A stretch of DNA of 31,381 nucleotides from a virus, in IMG/VR virus record IMGVR_UViG_3300031521_000253, positions 1-31,381 of that record; one strand, written 5' to 3'. Below, one piece after another: positions 19,632-26,623 of this stretch (its first letter is position 1; every line of letters begins with the position of its first letter). The notes below the pieces were generated by a model. The model saw only the letters and a list, made by a program, of their open reading frames with translations. It did not search any database and was not told where the DNA came from. The position numbers and the translations under genes are program-made.

Positions 19632-21896
19632 TTACTTCGCTTCTGCGTAAGTATTGCCATAATCGGCATTAGCAAATAAAGGTACTATTAACTCCTGTGG
19701 TAAACAATGTGACATATGATACTGAATTCTTTCCATGCAAATATGAACATACTTTCGAGGGACAACTGCAACTAACTCATCATGGATCTGCATCCGTAGA
19801 GAGCATCCTAGAAGTCTTAGAGTGGCATCCTTATCAATAGCAATCTGTGCTAATGAAACAATATCGGAAGCACTTCCTTGAATAGGGGCATTGAGACAAA
19901 TACGCTCATAATAAGACTTAATTCGCATGTTATCATCTCTAATTCCTGTAACATGTCTCTTATGTCCTAGTATAGTTTGAACATATCCATACTTTCTCCC
20001 GAATCTCTTCTGATTATTTCCCCAATCAGCTAATTGGGCAAAACCTTCAAAGTAGTTATCGATATAGATTCTTGCTTGTGATTTTTCTATATCTAAATTC
20101 TTTGCAACGGTAAACTCAGTTCCCCCATAGTCAATAGCAAATCCTACGGTCTTGGCTATATCCCTAAGATCTGGTCTAAACTTCTTAACATCGTTAGGAT
20201 GTATTCCTTCCAACTCTTCCGCAAAGATCATCTTAGCTACGAATCCATGCATATCATATCCATTTAAAAGCAATTCAACTAATGCTTCATCCTCAGTCAT
20301 ATGTGCAGTAATTCGTTTTTCAAGATTAGAATAATCGGCAGAAATAATGACTTCATCTTCTCCGTTATCGGGAATAAATAAATCCCTTATCTCAAAGACA
20401 TGCCAATAGTTATATTCATCCATCTGCTTAGAATACCAAATTAACATTTCTTTGAGTGCTTCTTTATCATCGATTTCTTTAGGTTTTCGGGGAACTTCTA
20501 AAGGTTTAGGAAGTTGCTGAATGTTAGGCTCAGAACACGACAGTCTCCACGACTCAGTTCCACACTGATTAAATGAAGGATGTACTCTTCCATCTTTATA
20601 TATCTGTTCTTGAATACCTAATATGAATCCTTCGTTAAGCTTCTTCAGTCGATTATACTTCAGCAATATCCTAACGAATTTCTGTCCTTCTAATTTCCTA
20701 CTATCCTTTCCCTTAGTATATTCCTTCTTCAGAATTTCCTTCAATGAATCCTCATTTACTTGTGGGGCTTTAAGGTTTTTATCTTTATCTTTCCCTCCCT
20801 CAGTTAAGTGAGTGACAGCGAATCCAAAAGATAATGCAATATACTTCTCATTGAAACTTTCCTTATATCCTCCGTTAGCTTTATCCTTCATCTTCTTTTT
20901 ATGTCCATAGAGAAGTTCAGCCATCTGCTGTCCTGAGTTAAGGTTGATTTCACAATCCCCTATGATCTCAAACATATCATACTTCATCTTATCAAGTTCG
21001 ATCTTAGCTTTAACTTCCATATCCTTAATCTTAACTAAGTCAATCTTTATTCCCCGTCTCTCCATTTTCCATAGTGATCTCAGGAAAGGGATACGAAGTT
21101 TGCGGTACAAATCCCATTGTTCATCCTCTTTAAGACTTTCAATAATATCAGGATAATGATTCTTCATATACCACACATCTTCTGAGGAATACTGTGCTCC
21201 AATAGGAATCTGTACTAATGGGAATGTTGCTTTCTTTGAAGCACTTAATCCTAATGACTTCTTCTCATCATTAGTCACAGTAGCTACAACATCGTTGTAA
21301 TCCACTTTCTTTATCCCATATATCTTCTCAATAATCTTCTCTAATTTCTTCTCCGCTTCCTCGTTGAAAGTATGGTTCATAACCATTGTATCATCGTAGT
21401 TATTAGTAGGGATAAGCTTATTAATTTTGATTCCCATATTAGCTAACACATGCAGATCAAAGCTAATGTTATGAGCAATAAGATGATGACTCCCACTTTC
21501 CAGTTCCCCTTTACAATAGAATAGGAATAGTTCCTCATCTACATTCTCCCAGTAATGTCCTCCCGCGACAAGTTCATCCTGACTATCAATATCGAAGGAA
21601 GGAAAATCGTTAGGTTTCAAGTTTAGTTTGCTCATTAATTCTTCAGTAATATGTGCAGGATCATAAACTCCCTCAAACTCATGCCTTAATGGGACATAGA
21701 ATACTCTTGTATCAATCTCATCCTCAAAAGCAATAGTGAATCCTGTGATTAAAACTTCTCCCTGATGCCTTACTCTCAGTCCACTTGCTTCCGTATCAAA
21801 GAAGTAATACTTTGCTCTTATCATCTTATTCCTTAATTCAATCAGGTCTTCTTCAGTCTGTACAATTTTCGTTATACAATGCTCATGATGAAACAA
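19632..21896 (-). CDS. polA: family A DNA polymerase with 3'-5' exonuclease
   Basis: A 754-residue replicative-type Pol I. Exonuclease motifs: DTEASG (34-39), HNISFD (142-147) and YSSED (236-240). Polymerase: TESWRLSCSEPNIQQLP (448-464), motif A SADYSNLEKR (519-528, D521), motif B RDIAKTVGFAIDYG (578-591; R578, K582, Phe586, Y590), motif C QIHDELV (703-709, D706). The 5'-3' exonuclease domain is absent. The start is TTG preceded by GGAGGG 7 bases upstream. The phage replaces the host polymerase for genome replication, with its own primase, helicase and SSB in this window. Confidence 0.97.
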   Translation of the reverse strand: MFHHEHCITKIVQTEEDLIELRNKMIRAKYYFFDTEASGLRVRHQGEVLITGFTIAFEDEIDTRVFYVPLRHEFEGVYDPAHITEELMSKLNLKPNDFPSFDIDSQDELVAGGHYWENVDEELFLFYCKGELESGSHHLIAHNISFDLHVLANMGIKINKLIPTNNYDDTMVMNHTFNEEAEKKLEKIIEKIYGIKKVDYNDVVATVTNDEKKSLGLSASKKATFPLVQIPIGAQYSSEDVWYMKNHYPDIIESLKEDEQWDLYRKLRIPFLRSLWKMERRGIKIDLVKIKDMEVKAKIELDKMKYDMFEIIGDCEINLNSGQQMAELLYGHKKKMKDKANGGYKESFNEKYIALSFGFAVTHLTEGGKDKDKNLKAPQVNEDSLKEILKKEYTKGKDSRKLEGQKFVRILLKYNRLKKLNEGFILGIQEQIYKDGRVHPSFNQCGTESWRLSCSEPNIQQLPKPLEVPRKPKEIDDKEALKEMLIWYSKQMDEYNYWHVFEIRDLFIPDNGEDEVIISADYSNLEKRITAHMTEDEALVELLLNGYDMHGFVAKMIFAEELEGIHPNDVKKFRPDLRDIAKTVGFAIDYGGTEFTVAKNLDIEKSQARIYIDNYFEGFAQLADWGNNQKRFGRKYGYVQTILGHKRHVTGIRDDNMRIKSYYERICLNAPIQGSASDIVSLAQIAIDKDATLRLLGCSLRMQIHDELVAVVPRKYVHICMERIQYHMSHCLPQELIVPLFANADYGNTYAEAK

Positions 21897-22064
21897 TTAT
21901 TTATCCCTCCTTAATAACTTCTCAACTTTCCTTTCAACGGACTTTTTAAACTCCATTGCTTTCTTTTCCTGCATCTCTCTTTCCTCCGCTAATTTAAGAA
22001 TGTTATCCCAATACCCTTCTCCCATATATTTTGAAGGATCTGTAGGGTTAAAACATATACTCAA
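21897..22064 (-). CDS. small helical protein, 55 aa, TTG start
   Basis: A short protein ending in a charged helix (LAEEREMQEKKAMEFKKSVERKVEKLLRRDK), probably a coiled coil or nucleic-acid-binding tail. Candidate starts are GTG (22079), ATG (22070) and TTG (22064). Only the TTG has proper distance (8 bases) from GGAGG, so I use it. It is the first gene behind the promoter at 22084-22113 and lies immediately ahead of the DNA polymerase gene, whose stop/start are adjacent. Confidence 0.6.
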   Translation of the reverse strand: MSICFNPTDPSKYMGEGYWDNILKLAEEREMQEKKAMEFKKSVERKVEKLLRRDK

Positions 22065-22083
22065 TTCCATCCCCTCCACAGCA

Positions 22084-22113
22084 AGTGTAACATTTTATGT
22101 CATCAAGTGTCAA
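22084..22113 (-). promoter_or_regulatory. promoter (TTGACA-N18-TACACT with extended -10)
   Basis: A perfect -35 (22108-22113), 18 bases, and TACACT (22084-22089) preceded by TGT. It lies between the HU terminator and the 55-aa gene, and should drive the polymerase-to-recA genes. The heptamer ACACTTG occurs at both ends of the promoter. Confidence 0.75.
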
Positions 22114-22139
22114 TAAAAAACATTAACAAGGATAAAGAA

Positions 22140-22165
22140 ATTCCCTTACTTATCTGCAAGGGAAT
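22140..22165 (-). terminator. intrinsic terminator after the HU gene
   Basis: ATTCCCTT / AAGGGAAT (8 bp, 10-base loop) followed on the minus strand by TTCTTTATCC. The stem begins about 23 bases beyond the HU stop and ahead of a good promoter, so transcription units are separated here. Confidence 0.72.
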
Positions 22166-22187
22166 CTTCTTTTATTCTCTATCGAGA

Positions 22188-22469
22188 TTATTTAGCTAGG
22201 GCATCCTGCAAGGTAGAACCAGCTTTTACTTTTACTGCTTGATGGGCAGGAGTAGTAATCATTATAGCACGATTTTGAGGATTAGGGCGAGTAACTTCAG
22301 CAACATCTTTAATGTTAACAGTGAAATATCCTAATAGTTGCACTCCATCCCCTGTAGCAACTGCTGACTGGAATCCTGCAAGAACTGCATCAAGAGCACG
22401 TTCAGCTTCAACTTTCTTCAATGTATTAACCTCTGCAATACGGGCAATAAATTCTTTTTTATTCAACAT
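22188..22469 (-). CDS. HU-family DNA-binding protein
   Basis: A 93-residue HU/IHF family protein. It begins MLNKKEFIARIAEVNTLKK, continues GFQSAVATGDGVQLLGYFTVNIKDV (from 32) and has the beta-arm RPNPQNRAIMITTPAHQAVKVKAG (from 61) with the conserved RxNPQ motif and Pro at its tip. As in phage TF1 of SPO1, it may compact or bend modified phage DNA. The start has GAGGAG upstream. Ends in a terminator. Confidence 0.94.
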   Translation of the reverse strand: MLNKKEFIARIAEVNTLKKVEAERALDAVLAGFQSAVATGDGVQLLGYFTVNIKDVAEVTRPNPQNRAIMITTPAHQAVKVKAGSTLQDALAK

Positions 22470-22510
22470 AATATAAATCTCCTCTTTCCTTTTATTTTTT
22501 ATTTTTACAA

Positions 22511-22774
22511 TTACATTTTTGTGATAATGATTTTATCAACTTTACCCAACGTAGCTACCACAAAATCAACAACATTCTGGTCACTCATAGCAGGGAATGT
22601 TCCTTTTCCTGCTTTAATTTCATAGGCAAATTCATCAGAATAGATAGGTTCAGTTCCGCTAATGTATAATCCTTCGGCAGGTTCAAGATCCCTTGCTTCC
22701 TCAACTACAGGTGCAATAACTTCCGAAATTTCGGGTACAAATACTTCAGCTTTCTTAGATAGTTTTTTAGCCAT
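22511..22774 (-). CDS. hypothetical protein, 87 aa
   Basis: Unrecognised. A basic N-terminus (MAKKLSKKAEV) is followed by an acidic, Val/Glu-rich stretch and a folded end (SDQNVVDFVVATLGKVDKIIITKM). The strong GAGGAG site and location just before HU suggest it is expressed with it. No membrane segment. Confidence 0.75.
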   Translation of the reverse strand: MAKKLSKKAEVFVPEISEVIAPVVEEARDLEPAEGLYISGTEPIYSDEFAYEIKAGKGTFPAMSDQNVVDFVVATLGKVDKIIITKM

Positions 22775-22810
22775 TTTTACATCTCTCCTCTTTTATTTTA
22801 TTATAGGTTA

Positions 22811-23029
22811 TTAGTTCCCGCTTCCATCATTGGAAGGATTAAATACTGGTTCAGGGTAGGATGGAACAACAATTGGGTCGCAAACAAGGCAGTGAAATTC
22901 AGCGGAGTTGCTTACAAAAGTGTCTCCCTCATACACGGGGAAAGTAACAAAATGTCCTTGGTTAGCAATAACTTCCTTACCACAAATAGTACAAGTAGCT
23001 TTATCAAGGGTATCAGTAAATGTTGACAT
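22811..23029 (-). CDS. Cys-rich zinc-binding small protein, 72 aa
   Basis: CTICG (13-17) and HCLVCD (about 46-51) form one four-Cys zinc site around a beta-rich middle (HFVTFPVYEGDTF); the C-terminus is Pro/Ser/Gly-rich and disordered. I start at ATG 23029 (AAGGAG at 9 bases) rather than the ATG three codons earlier. It is the first protein gene downstream of the tRNA array. Confidence 0.74.
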   Translation of the reverse strand: MSTFTDTLDKATCTICGKEVIANQGHFVTFPVYEGDTFVSNSAEFHCLVCDPIVVPSYPEPVFNPSNDGSGN

Positions 23030-23080
23030 ATGAATCATCTCCTTTCTTAATAACTATATAAAATGGTTTAAATAATAAAT

Positions 23081-23155
23081 TGGTAGTCTCAAATGGAATT
23101 GAACCAATATCAAAGCCTTATAAGGACTCTGCACTAACCATTATGCTATGAGACT
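23081..23155 (-). tRNA. tRNA-Ile (UAU)
   Basis: Acceptor AGTCTCA/TGAGACT, discriminator A and encoded CCA. Anticodon loop CTTATAA gives UAU (codon AUA). D arm GCA...TGC and T arm with TTCAATT are present. One T:T mismatch in the T stem. AUA is rarely used by many Firmicutes hosts but common in AT-rich phage genes. Confidence 0.85.
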
Positions 23156-23156
23156 A

Positions 23157-23232
23157 TGGCAGGGATAACTGGACTCGAACCAGTGCATCGCAGATTAACA
23201 GTCTGCTATCTTACCAACTTGACTATATCCCT
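23157..23232 (-). tRNA. tRNA-Asn (GUU)
   Basis: Acceptor AGGGATA/TATCCCT, discriminator G, encoded CCA, anticodon stem GCAGA/TCTGC around loop CTGTTAA (GUU). T arm ACTGG-TTCGAGT-CCAGT is perfect. A cloverleaf without mismatches in the main stems. It carries a GUN anticodon, the substrate class for queuosine in tRNAs. Confidence 0.93.
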
Positions 23233-23235
23233 GTT

Positions 23236-23310
23236 TGGCAGTCCGTAGGAGAATTGAACTCCTATCTCTTGATTTACAATCAAGAATAATGACCATTATA
23301 CGAACGGACT
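23236..23310 (-). tRNA. tRNA with GUA anticodon in a class I body (Asp-like body)
   Basis: Acceptor AGTCCGT/ACGGACT, G73, encoded CCA, anticodon stem CTTGA/TCAAG with loop TTGTAAA (GUA, Tyr), T stem AGGAG/CTCCT. It has a short 4-base variable region, whereas bacterial tRNA-Tyr has a long one, and G73 and the GTCCG acceptor core resemble tRNA-Asp. A true class II tRNA-Tyr(GUA) is present at 23469-23554, so this one's charging identity is doubtful. Confidence 0.78.
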
Positions 23311-23313
23311 AAT

Positions 23314-23387
23314 TGGTGGGGACACTAAGATTTGAACTTAGGATCGCAGAATCAAAGTCTGCTGTGTTACCATTACACTATGTCCCT
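23314..23387 (-). tRNA. tRNA-Gln (UUG)
   Basis: Acceptor AGGGACA/TGTCCCC with an open first pair, as is usual for Gln tRNAs; discriminator A and encoded CCA. Anticodon loop CTTTGAT gives UUG. The D stem GTGT/ACAC, anticodon stem GCAGA/TCTGC and T stem CTAAG/CTTAG are perfect. Confidence 0.9.
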
Positions 23388-23390
23388 ATT

Positions 23391-23465
23391 TGGCGAGAAA
23401 GGTAAGAATCGAACTCACGACATTCTGTTTTGGAGACAGACGTTCTTCCACTGAACTACTTTCCC
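23391..23465 (-). tRNA. tRNA-Trp (CCA)
   Basis: Acceptor GGGAAAG/CTTTCTC (one G:U), discriminator G and encoded CCA. Anticodon stem TCTGT/ACAGA with loop CTCCAAA gives the Trp anticodon CCA. T stem GTGAG/CTTAC has one G:U. D stem GTTC/GAAC. Confidence 0.92.
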
Positions 23466-23468
23466 TTA

Positions 23469-23554
23469 TGGTGTGCGAGGTAGGAGTCGAACCTACGGTG
23501 TTTCTCTGTGAGGGATTTACAATCCCCTGTCTTCGCCACTAGACACACTCACAC
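23469..23554 (-). tRNA. tRNA-Tyr (GUA), class II
   Basis: Acceptor GTGTGAG/CTCGCAC, discriminator A, encoded CCA, D stem TGTC/GACA. Anticodon stem GGGGA/TCCCT around TTGTAAA (GUA) and a long variable arm of about 14 bases, as normal for bacterial tRNA-Tyr. T stem GTAGG/CCTAC. Confidence 0.92.
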
Positions 23555-23561
23555 ATAAAAT

Positions 23562-23635
23562 TGGAAGCGGGTGCAAGAGTTGAACTTGCTGTTTCTAGGT
23601 TATGAGCCTAGCGTGATCCGTGTCACTCCCCCGCA
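23562..23635 (-). tRNA. tRNA-Met-type (CAU)
   Basis: Anticodon stem CTAGG/CCTAG with loop CTCATAA (CAU), T stem GCAAG/CTTGC, encoded CCA. The acceptor TGCGGGG/ACCCGCT has an unpaired 1:72 pair (as in initiator tRNAs), a G:A pair at 7:66 and U73. It could be initiator, elongator or (if lysidine-modified) Ile2; the anticodon stem lacks the three G:C pairs of initiators. Confidence 0.78.
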
Positions 23636-23646
23636 ATGTTAATTTT

Positions 23647-23721
23647 TGGAGCGAATGAGGGAAGTCGAATCCCTGTTTCCAACTTGGAAGGATGGCACAC
23701 TAACCACTGTGTTACATTCGC
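23647..23721 (-). tRNA. tRNA-Gly (UCC)
   Basis: Acceptor GCGAATG/CATTCGC, discriminator U (usual for Gly) and encoded CCA. Anticodon loop CTTCCAA gives UCC (GGA codons). The anticodon stem CCATC/GTTGG has one T:T mismatch; T stem AGGGA/TCCCT is perfect. Confidence 0.88.
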
Positions 23722-23746
23722 AAATATAGAATAATACGGGTTGTAG

Positions 23747-23762
23747 GTGCGAAGTGGCGCAC
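23747..23762 (-). other. small hairpin between tRNA-Gly and the degenerate tRNA
   Basis: GTGCG / CGCAC with a 6-base loop. The 60-base spacer 23722-23781 has no other recognisable content; it could be a tRNA processing spacer or tRNA remains. Confidence 0.35.
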
Positions 23763-23781
23763 TCGTTAGTCATAATAGCAC

Positions 23782-23857
23782 GATGGAGAAGGTGTCGAAC
23801 CTATCATCACACTCTCCTATTACAGAGAATGAGTTCTTTCCACTTAAACTATCCATC
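23782..23857 (-). pseudogene. degenerate tRNA-like element
   Basis: GATGGA/TCCATC acceptor ends, a D arm (GTTT...GAAC) and an AGG-TTCGACA-CCT T-arm remnant are present in tRNA order. There is no CCA and T-stem pairing is poor. The anticodon arm is enlarged: CATTCTC/GAGAGTG, 7 bp, around an 8-base loop TGTAATAG. The anticodon cannot be assigned. It is the first element of the array and might be a decayed or unusual tRNA. Confidence 0.55.
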
Positions 23858-23883
23858 TTTATCCCTATTATCTCTCCCACATC

Positions 23884-24675
23884 TTACTTAGCTTTCTTTA
23901 ATAACTTAGGTTTTCGAGTAGCAGTGCGGTTCTCTTTAGGCTCGTCCTCTTTATCATCTTCTGAATCTTCTAAGGATTGAACTTTAGATTTTACACTAGA
24001 TTTCAATGCTTCCTTTTCCTCTTCAGTTTCAGTACTATCTTCAGAGTCACCTGTAGATGCTTTTGCTAGTTCCACTTCCATCTGAATTTGTCCTTCGACA
24101 ATATCATAAGGATCAAGTGTACGGAGTTCTTCAGGTAACTGGGCAAACAATGCTTTCATCTGCTTATCAGTCAACTCATCAGTATCTCCTCTATCAAAAT
24201 TCCAAACTGTTCCTGTCCCGTCTCCTGTTCGAGTTACATACCACATTTTATCTAACAGTCCAAACTTTCTTGAAAGTCTATCCAACTGCCCTGCAGTAGT
24301 CATTCCTCTCACTAAGACTTTAATGCGATCCTTGATAATCTTTTTCTTTCCGGTTTTACTTCCACTGGCATCTTTCTCATCAACTTCAACTTCTCTTCCG
24401 TCAACGATTAACCATCCTGCCATGTAAGTAGGCTTCTTTACATCACAGTGAGTGCATCCTTCTCCTATACATGGAATGTTTAGGAACTTTCCTCCCTCAT
24501 TGATCGTGTGTTCATAGAAGCAGATAGGTTCTTCAGTTAGGAATCTAATTGGAATATCTTCAGGATCTTTCTTCGAGATGAAGAATCTCCATAAACGTCC
24601 TTTCTTTAATTCCTTTGCTTTCTCTCTACGATCTGTTTCCTCACGAACTGCTTTGTAACCTCTTTTAATTTTCAT
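23884..24675 (-). CDS. predicted phage ssDNA-binding protein with zinc site and acidic tail
   Basis: A 263-residue protein. A basic N-terminus (MKIKRGYKAVREETDRREK) is followed by LWRFFISKKD (28-37) and FLTEEPICFYEHTI (45-58), with Cys69, Cys74 and Cys77 (CIGEGCTHC) as a likely zinc knuckle, and a folded core to about residue 195. The rest is an acidic tail rich in Ser/Asp/Glu ending in a basic KLLKKAK. This layout (core, zinc, acidic tail) is like gp32-type SSBs of large phages. I start at ATG 24675 behind GAGGGG. It sits beside primase and the tRNA array. Confidence 0.75.
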   Translation of the reverse strand: MKIKRGYKAVREETDRREKAKELKKGRLWRFFISKKDPEDIPIRFLTEEPICFYEHTINEGGKFLNIPCIGEGCTHCDVKKPTYMAGWLIVDGREVEVDEKDASGSKTGKKKIIKDRIKVLVRGMTTAGQLDRLSRKFGLLDKMWYVTRTGDGTGTVWNFDRGDTDELTDKQMKALFAQLPEELRTLDPYDIVEGQIQMEVELAKASTGDSEDSTETEEEKEALKSSVKSKVQSLEDSEDDKEDEPKENRTATRKPKLLKKAK

Positions 24676-24696
24676 ACAATCTATCCCCTCTCGTAT

Positions 24697-24732
24697 GCCA
24701 CTCATTGTGGCTTCATTGATCCCTTAATGGGA
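24697..24732 (-). promoter_or_regulatory. paired hairpins in the SSB leader
   Basis: Two small stem-loops lie just ahead of the SSB gene on the minus strand: TCCC/GGGA (24720-24732) and GCCAC/GTGGC (24697-24711), the second ending about 22 bases before the ATG and near its ribosome binding site. T4 gp32 represses itself through a structured leader, so this may be a self-regulation site. Confidence 0.4.
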
Positions 24733-24752
24733 CACATTTTCCATATAATAAT

Positions 24753-24774
24753 GAAATAAGAATTATTCTATTTC
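24753..24774 (-). terminator. weak terminator-like hairpin at the end of the HNH gene
   Basis: GAAATAGAAT / ATTCTTATTTC with one bulged T, straddling the HNH stop and followed by ATTATTATATGG on the minus strand. AT-rich and weak; probably only a modest brake on transcription. Confidence 0.3.
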
Positions 24775-25260
24775 ATTTAATAGGGCAAACTCTCCAAATA
24801 ATTCTATAGCTTTTTGATTGTAAGCAAGTCCTGCTTCTTCCTCTGTTTTAAAGCACCCTAAGTTAGTGAAAACTCCTTTTATGGAAATACGTGCAATCCA
24901 CTTAGATAATCTTCCAATCCAACTTACTCCCTTATATTTAGAAGAGCAACCTTTTCTTTTAGCAGAGTTCATATTATTCTGTAGAATAGTACATACTCTC
25001 AACATTTTCTTTCGATTATCTAATTTATTATGAAACTTATGGTCTACAGTTATATTGGCATTAAATACTCCCATAACTTCTCGGTGCATTCTAACGCTGT
25101 TAGGATATCCTCTGGCTCTTTCAGATGGGGTAGATGTTCTAACTACATAACCATCTTTGTTTAAGTTCCATCTAAATTGGGATAAGTACTCATAATCTTC
25201 TCTATCTACAGTAGCAAATTTGAATGCTCCCCTCTTACCTTTTAAGAAGATAATTTTCAT
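24763..25260 (-). CDS. HNH homing endonuclease with AP2 domain
   Basis: A 165-residue free-standing HNH-AP2 protein. MHREVMG (58-64) and VDHKFHNKLDNRKKMLRVCT (from about 72) form the HNH core, with His73-type ligand and Asn/Arg-rich helix; KYKGVSWIGRLSKWIARI (from about 108) to NLGCFKTEEEAGLAYNQKAIELFGEFALLN is the AP2 DNA-binding domain. Such genes spread as selfish elements between phages. It sits between primase and SSB genes and has a consensus promoter of its own at 25302-25330. Confidence 0.92.
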   Translation of the reverse strand: MKIIFLKGKRGAFKFATVDREDYEYLSQFRWNLNKDGYVVRTSTPSERARGYPNSVRMHREVMGVFNANITVDHKFHNKLDNRKKMLRVCTILQNNMNSAKRKGCSSKYKGVSWIGRLSKWIARISIKGVFTNLGCFKTEEEAGLAYNQKAIELFGEFALLNEIE

Positions 25261-25301
25261 ATAATCACTTCCTTAATTAGTAACTCACTGCAACTGTCAT
25301 C

Positions 25302-25330
25302 ATTGTAGCACTGGTAAAATCTTCTGTCAA
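25302..25330 (-). promoter_or_regulatory. promoter ahead of HNH gene (TTGACA-N17-TACAAT, extended -10)
   Basis: TTGACA (25325-25330) and TACAAT (25302-25307) are 17 bases apart, with TGC before the -10 box. It sits in the gap directly behind the primase stop, likely driving HNH, SSB and the tRNA array. Confidence 0.85.
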
Positions 25331-25335
25331 CACTT

Positions 25336-26334
25336 TTATTCAAGCTTTTTTAAAGAAAGTGTACTATAAAAAGTTTTCTCATCTAGCATAGCCTGAATTT
25401 GTTGCCTAGTAAGATCTTGTGGATCTTTTGCTCCTTCAGGATATTCTACTTTATACATTATAAAGTCATTCCTAAGTAGTTTATAGGCATGAGCATTTCC
25501 TGCTTGTCCTGCAGAATCATTATCGAGGAATAGAATAATTTTCTTAATACGTAGTCTATGAAGTAATAATATCTGTTCCTTACTTATAGTAGAGGTAAGT
25601 ATTGCAAGGAAATTATTGAATCCCAATTGCTTTGCCCACATCGCATCTAAACTTCCTTCAACTAATACTGCTGTATCACATTCTTTGGGAAACAAGTGGA
25701 CAGGGAATAAAGTATGGGATCGTTTGAAGTTATCGACGAGGTATTTGTCCGTTCCTCCATAGATAGATTTATAGTCGGGGTCTTTTTCATCAAGGACTGC
25801 TCTGACAATGAAACCAAGTAATCCATTCTCCCTGTTGAAGATTGGGATAGTAATTCTACATCTAGCTTCATCCCAACCAAGTTTGAATAGTCTACAAGTT
25901 TCTTTAGTGAATCCTCTTTGGAGCAAGTAATCATGACACACTTTTCCTGACTTGTAAGGAGCAAGTTTAAAATTAGGCAATATATCTGTAGTTGCTTCCC
26001 CTCCCTCCTCGACTTGATCTGCATCATATCGAAGGATCTTTCTTCCTGTTTTAGTATTTCTTTTCTCAACATTATATTTCTCCTCCAAAAAGTCTTTAGC
26101 TTTCCTAAATGAAACATCCTTCATATAAGCTACTAGGGATAGTATAGTGAATCCTTGCTTACATCCGAAGCAACTTCCATACTCTTTCTCCGCACTTATC
26201 CCTGCAGAAGGATTCTGTTCCTGATGCCACGGACAGCAGAACATAAAATTAGTATCAGAACTTCCCCTAATAACTCTCATCCTATTCCCTAATCCTATAT
26301 CACGAAGAAGTCCTTCTAATTGATCGGCATCCAT
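25336..26334 (-). CDS. dnaG: DnaG-type DNA primase
   Basis: A 332-residue primase. The zinc domain is C34-P-W-H37 ... C55-F-G-C58 (CHC2 type; FCCPWHQEQNPS). The TOPRIM domain has VLVEGSLDAMWAKQLG (223-238, E226) and IILFLDNDSAGQ (266-277, D271-N-D273). It lacks a helicase-interacting long C-terminus, so it is shorter than cellular DnaG. It makes RNA primers on the lagging strand for the phage polymerase, with the DnaB-type helicase gene close upstream. ATG with AGGAGG 6 bases ahead. Confidence 0.95.
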   Translation of the reverse strand: MDADQLEGLLRDIGLGNRMRVIRGSSDTNFMFCCPWHQEQNPSAGISAEKEYGSCFGCKQGFTILSLVAYMKDVSFRKAKDFLEEKYNVEKRNTKTGRKILRYDADQVEEGGEATTDILPNFKLAPYKSGKVCHDYLLQRGFTKETCRLFKLGWDEARCRITIPIFNRENGLLGFIVRAVLDEKDPDYKSIYGGTDKYLVDNFKRSHTLFPVHLFPKECDTAVLVEGSLDAMWAKQLGFNNFLAILTSTISKEQILLLHRLRIKKIILFLDNDSAGQAGNAHAYKLLRNDFIMYKVEYPEGAKDPQDLTRQQIQAMLDEKTFYSTLSLKKLE

Positions 26335-26335
26335 C

Positions 26336-26623
26336 TCATTCCTCCTCTACAAATCTGAGATTAACTCTTCCTCCGCATTTTGGGCATGTAGAGGGATATA
26401 CATAAAAATTTCCCTGCTTAGTCTCTTTAGGGGGATACTTACATAAGTCGCATATCATCGTCATTTCGGGTTTCTTTTTCTTCGCCATTTCAAATTCCTC
26501 CTTACATTTTTCTGCTTCTAAATAATCTATAAAACTATATACTTCATAAATATCCCCGTATCCTTCTCTCTTCTTCAAATGCTCATCAATCATTTGTGTT
26601 AGCTTTTGACTATCAATCAGCAT
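26336..26623 (-). CDS. zinc-ribbon protein, 95 aa
   Basis: The N-terminal half is charged and helical (MLIDSQKLTQMIDEHLKKREG), the C-terminal half has CDLC and CPKCGG, a four-Cys ribbon. The start at 26623 has AAAGGAGG at 9 bases; the longer frame reads through that site. It ends directly ahead of the primase gene (1 base apart) and may help the primase or helicase, which is inference. Confidence 0.77.
   Translation of the reverse strand: MLIDSQKLTQMIDEHLKKREGYGDIYEVYSFIDYLEAEKCKEEFEMAKKKKPEMTMICDLCKYPPKETKQGNFYVYPSTCPKCGGRVNLRFVEEE

Noticed and set aside
24097-24130. CAAGTGT match in the SSB gene as a regulatory site
   Set aside because: Lies in coding sequence without promoter elements; chance occurrence.
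25261-25335. Group I intron around the HNH gene interrupting the primase
   Set aside because: The primase ends intact with its own stop and the interval contains a promoter, not intron core sequences.
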